Source of the DNA: a virus
DNA: 40,249 nucleotides
Direction: 5' to 3' (one strand)
Virus record (IMG/VR): IMGVR_UViG_3300015194_000007
Coordinates: 1 to 40,249 of that record
The notes under the pieces were generated by a model, which saw only the letters and a list, made by a program, of their open reading frames with translations, did no database searches and was not told the DNA's origin. A program made the translations under genes and the position numbers. Of the stretch, positions 38,276 through 40,249 are shown piece after piece. Each line of letters begins with the position of its first letter. The first letter of the stretch is position 1.

Positions 38276-38453
38276 TTGATACCATAGTTGGTTTTGTCTC
38301 TATAAACTCCATCAGACTCTCAAAGCAATTCTTACACACATCCCGTCTATAGACCCAGATGTGAACGATATAAATAGTCTCGCCAAGTGAGTCAAATATG
38401 TGTCCACATTTACTACACTCAGGCTTGTTCGTTGATGCATCCCAGCTCTTCAT
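38244..38453 (-). CDS. Zinc-ribbon protein (69 aa)
   Basis: CSKCGHIFDS near the start and VCKNCFESLMEF form two CxxC knuckles about 24 residues apart, a classic zinc ribbon, with a beta part YIVHIWVYRRD between. The start at 38453 has no strong ribosome site. Probably a small DNA- or protein-binding accessory of the early region. Confidence 0.7.
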   Translation of the reverse strand: MKSWDASTNKPECSKCGHIFDSLGETIYIVHIWVYRRDVCKNCFESLMEFIETKPTMVSNETIHQPDRI

Positions 38454-38498
38454 ACCGCAATCATACAGGTTTTGTACTCAGGGTAAAAGATAGCTTAT

Positions 38499-38624
38499 TT
38501 ATATAGCACTAGGTCGTATCTTTTGATGAATCGACATTCTATTCCGCTTACACTTTTTACAATCCTTCCGCCATCCCCCGTGGATACAGGGTATGTGATC
38601 TTTTTCAATTGGCCATTTTTTCAT
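38499..38624 (-). CDS. Tiny Cys/His-rich protein (41 aa)
   Basis: MKKWPIEKDHIPCIHGGWRK then DCKKCKRNR: a Cys-x-His and a CKKC give a possible zinc site; the rest is basic. Its ATG overlaps the TGA of the membrane peptide upstream (ATGA). Likely nucleic-acid-binding. Confidence 0.6.
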   Translation of the reverse strand: MKKWPIEKDHIPCIHGGWRKDCKKCKRNRMSIHQKIRPSAI

Positions 38625-38767
38625 GATGTTTTAAAGTTCAATGGTTCCCCCTTACACGCATTGAAATACGTAATGAGCAACAACCATATCAAGATAAAAA
38701 TAATCGTCCATAAAATAGACTGCCCCTCAGTAACGTGTGCTATATAGTTTTTGATCCAGTTTTTCAT
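38621..38767 (-). CDS. Single-pass membrane microprotein (48 aa)
   Basis: MKNWIKNYIAHVTEGQ then SILWTIIFILIWLLLITYF forms one transmembrane helix, followed by CKGEPLNFKTS. ATGA overlaps join it to both neighbours. May act at the membrane in superinfection exclusion or lysis timing; unproven. Confidence 0.65.
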   Translation of the reverse strand: MKNWIKNYIAHVTEGQSILWTIIFILIWLLLITYFNACKGEPLNFKTS

Positions 38768-38925
38768 ATGCCATCTATGCGTAACGGTTTATCATGTTCT
38801 TCTTTTGTTTTGCCACAAACTAAACAGTTTACACTCCTCTCAGCAATCATCTCCCGATTCTTGTGACCACCGAAGCGATACTTCTTTATATTTTGAAATG
38901 GATGTTTGTTTATTGTGTATACCAT
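38764..38925 (-). CDS. Small zinc-type protein (53 aa)
   Basis: MVYTINKHPFQNIKKYRFGG leads to CLVCGKTKEEHDKPL, a CxxC with a downstream His, typical of a mini zinc finger. AAGGA lies ten bases upstream. Its stop overlaps the membrane peptide start. A second ORF in another frame overlaps here, but has no coupling. Confidence 0.6.
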   Translation of the reverse strand: MVYTINKHPFQNIKKYRFGGHKNREMIAERSVNCLVCGKTKEEHDKPLRIDGI

Positions 38926-39004
38926 GACATAAATCCTTAATTATGCGATCATCTCCAATATTTCCTTTATGACTCAAGCCTCTATTTTGTATATAGCCAG
39001 TCAT

Positions 39005-39256
39005 CTAGGTTCTTCTCAATCTCTTTTCCCACTCACTCACGTTTGTCTCATTATCCATAACTTTGCCTAGGTTTGTGTTTTTTTGCATAGGTTTACTCCC
39101 GTTTGTCTCAGGCTGGCAAGGACACTCAGGATTGCATAACTCGTGAGAGTGGTGCCTACTGCATACACAAACCTTTGTCTCAGACTGGCTTATTATCCTG
39201 TCTATATCTTTATTCGTTAGTTCTTCTCCTAATTGATTTTTTACATTCTTAATCAT
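39005..39256 (-). CDS. Small protein with dense Cys/His cluster (83 aa)
   Basis: From the ATG at 39256 (GAGGAGAAAA directly upstream). The middle holds VCVCSRHHSHELCNPECPC: six Cys and three His within 18 residues, a metal-binding cluster unlike the usual two-knuckle ribbon. The C-terminus is a charged helix (WEKRLRRT). The start overlaps the stop of the 84-aa gene. No family recognised. Confidence 0.7.
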   Translation of the reverse strand: MIKNVKNQLGEELTNKDIDRIISQSETKVCVCSRHHSHELCNPECPCQPETNGSKPMQKNTNLGKVMDNETNVSEWEKRLRRT

Positions 39257-39503
39257 TTTTCTCCTCTCGTTTGACAAGTTGATTTAATTCAGGAACTATA
39301 TCAACCATTTCTTCAGATACTTCTATAGGAACTTCTTGCTTCATTTTTTCCCCTATAATAGAATTACTTGGTAATTTAACGAATCCCAAGAATCTCCAAT
39401 ACTTATCGGGTAGATTTCCACCACCATGCTCCATACTAGATATTAGGTATCTCCCCTCTACTACATAATGTTCAAATAAGGCAACAAACGTATCCATACT
39501 CAT
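39249..39503 (-). CDS. Hypothetical protein (84 aa)
   Basis: MSMDTFVALFEHYVVEGRYL begins a protein with GGGNLPDKYWRFLGFVKLP, then an acidic helical tail. CGGAGGTCTGA directly precedes the ATG and the stop of the upstream gene overlaps it (ATGA). Family not recognised; early-operon position. Confidence 0.65.
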   Translation of the reverse strand: MSMDTFVALFEHYVVEGRYLISSMEHGGGNLPDKYWRFLGFVKLPSNSIIGEKMKQEVPIEVSEEMVDIVPELNQLVKREEKND

Positions 39504-39766
39504 TCAGACCTCCGTTCTTTGAGCTTCTCTAAAAGACTAGGAATCTCAGAGTCTCCCCTATCCAAATCCCATGACTCAGCGTCTATTTCTTTCTGCATTA
39601 TTTTTATCAACTCAAGCATCATCTCCTCTTTCTCCTTTTGGAAAAGAGCGAGGAGTTCATCAATAAACTGTTCGCTATTTAACATATAATTCTCATCTTC
39701 AAGATGCATTACATTTAATCTTCCAGTTAATTTACCGATCTCTTTTCTCAATTCGTTTTTATTCAT
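39500..39766 (-). CDS. Helical hypothetical protein (88 aa)
   Basis: MNKNELRKEIGKLTGRLNVM begins a Glu/Lys-rich, mostly coiled protein with FIDELLALFQKEKEEMMLEL. AGGACAAGACT precedes the ATG, just after the cassette hairpin at 39781-39798. Function unknown; coupled to the next gene by ATGA. Confidence 0.65.
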   Translation of the reverse strand: MNKNELRKEIGKLTGRLNVMHLEDENYMLNSEQFIDELLALFQKEKEEMMLELIKIMQKEIDAESWDLDRGDSEIPSLLEKLKERRSE

Positions 39767-39780
39767 AGTCTTGTCCTACT

Positions 39781-39798
39781 CTGCGTTCGGAGTCGCAG
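39781..39798 (-). promoter_or_regulatory. Conserved hairpin after the 126-residue protein gene, copy B
   Basis: CTGCG/CGCAG stem with an 8-base loop, nearly the same as at 1283-1300 and in the same place between the cassette stop and the next ribosome site. Confidence 0.55.
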
Positions 39799-39809
39799 CC
39801 CTCTAAAGA

Positions 39810-40190
39810 TTACTTCTGCTCCCTTGGAAGTGCGTGAGTCCAAATAAAAGCATCTGTTATTGAGTTGATATTGACATACATATCGACATCAACTGGTTCT
39901 ACTTCATCTAGCACCCCGTCGGTGATTGCCTGTCTAAATCTTCCGCTGTCAGCTACCCATGCAGCATCTTTTAAGACGAGAAAATCATTGATAATAGTCT
40001 TTACCCTTCCCGTCATATGATATGTCACGGTTCGGATATAGTATTTTCCTCCCTCTTCAAAGGGAGTTGCAGCCTGTGATTGCGCCCCTCCGCTTGTTCT
40101 ATTAAGAGCCGTTTTAACTAGCTCCAACGCTTCAGGCGTGTTCTTCTCTAAACCTAATTTAACAAGCTCTATAACTGTTTCACTATTCAT
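39810..40190 (-). CDS. Repeated cassette protein, copy 3 (126 aa)
   Basis: Same length and layout as 1312-1692, with scattered changes (for example TVTYHMTGRVKTIINDF and LKDAAWVADSGRF). AAAGGGGGTGATGTTAT precedes the ATG at 40190. Unlike the left copies, its ribosome site and leader have diverged, so it is an older duplicate. Function unknown. Confidence 0.85.
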   Translation of the reverse strand: MNSETVIELVKLGLEKNTPEALELVKTALNRTSGGAQSQAATPFEEGGKYYIRTVTYHMTGRVKTIINDFLVLKDAAWVADSGRFRQAITDGVLDEVEPVDVDMYVNINSITDAFIWTHALPREQK

Positions 40191-40211
40191 ATAACATCAC
40201 CCCCTTTCAGA

Positions 40212-40249
40212 CTGACCCTGACCTTGACCATGACCATGACCATCACCCT
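40212..40249 (-). repeat. GGTCAN hexamer array, copy 3 (cut by the window end)
   Basis: At least five hexamers (GGTCAT, GGTCAA, GGTCAG) upstream of the cassette gene. The (X-Ser) frame ends with TGA just before the ribosome site, as in the other copies, but a further TGA occurs in the last bases of the window, so coding here is uncertain. Confidence 0.85.

Noticed and set aside
1-40249. Direct circular closure of the window ends
   Set aside because: Joining 40249 to 1 would place hexamers inside codon nine of the cassette gene. The ends are more likely assembly breaks in repeated DNA.

Overview
The window is a nearly complete genome, or a large contig, of a temperate tailed bacteriophage of podovirus type. 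Almost every gene lies on the minus strand and is tightly packed, often with 4-base ATGA stop/start overlaps. The hallmark genes are a terminase pair, P22/T7-like portal, scaffold, HK97-fold major capsid protein, head-tail adaptor, beta-propeller tail nozzle, fibre proteins, CHAP endolysin, holin, tyrosine integrase, ERF recombinase and VRR-NUC nuclease. Standard genetic code fits, with one odd start codon. The DNA is AT-rich and many genes have strong AGGAGGTGA ribosome sites, so a host using ordinary Shine-Dalgarno initiation is expected. The host itself cannot be read from the sequence; an uncultured monoderm or Patescibacteria-like host is only a guess.

Layout. 1-3602 (minus): early genes led by a sigma70-like promoter at 3755-3783 and a palindrome-rich leader: small HTH and zinc-ribbon proteins, a possible structured RNA (2980-3137), ERF recombinase, a replication-type winged-helix protein, a VRR-NUC nuclease and repeated cassettes. 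3865-4905 (plus): integrase. 4906-6122: regulatory or attachment region with palindromes, iteron-like repeats, terminators and tiny membrane ORFs. 6123-8234: holin, CHAP endolysin, and a plus-strand pair (FtsL/spanin-like membrane protein and HNH-like protein). 8272-18057: tail and fibre module, including a protein made of about 40 repeats of 14 residues. 18116-21519: sugar-modification island of three glycosyltransferases, one fused to a methyltransferase. 21626-32550: capsid decoration, major capsid, scaffold, a 1436-residue virion protein, small virion proteins and portal. 32595-36190: sigma-region-4-like protein, HNH nuclease and terminases. 36458-40190: ParB-like protein and many small zinc, membrane and HTH proteins, ending in another copy of the cassette found at the left end.

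Both window ends lie inside copies of one cassette (hexamer repeat plus a 126-residue protein gene). The assembly probably broke at these repeats. On a circular or permuted molecule the early operon would run from 3602 leftward across the ends into 40190-36458, then into packaging, head, tail and lysis.

The most striking unexplained features are: (1) a motif reading ACTTTCCTATATTT on the minus strand, placed exactly 30 bases before the start codon of six virion or lysis genes (32 bases at a seventh), five of which have no recognisable ribosome site, in a phage that encodes a sigma-region-4-like protein; (2) a repeated cassette with a hexamer array that can be read as an (X-Ser)n microprotein; (3) a 158-base structured element closed by a 15-bp inverted repeat; (4) a scaffold gene that seems to start at a non-AUG codon; (5) the 40-unit fibre protein.
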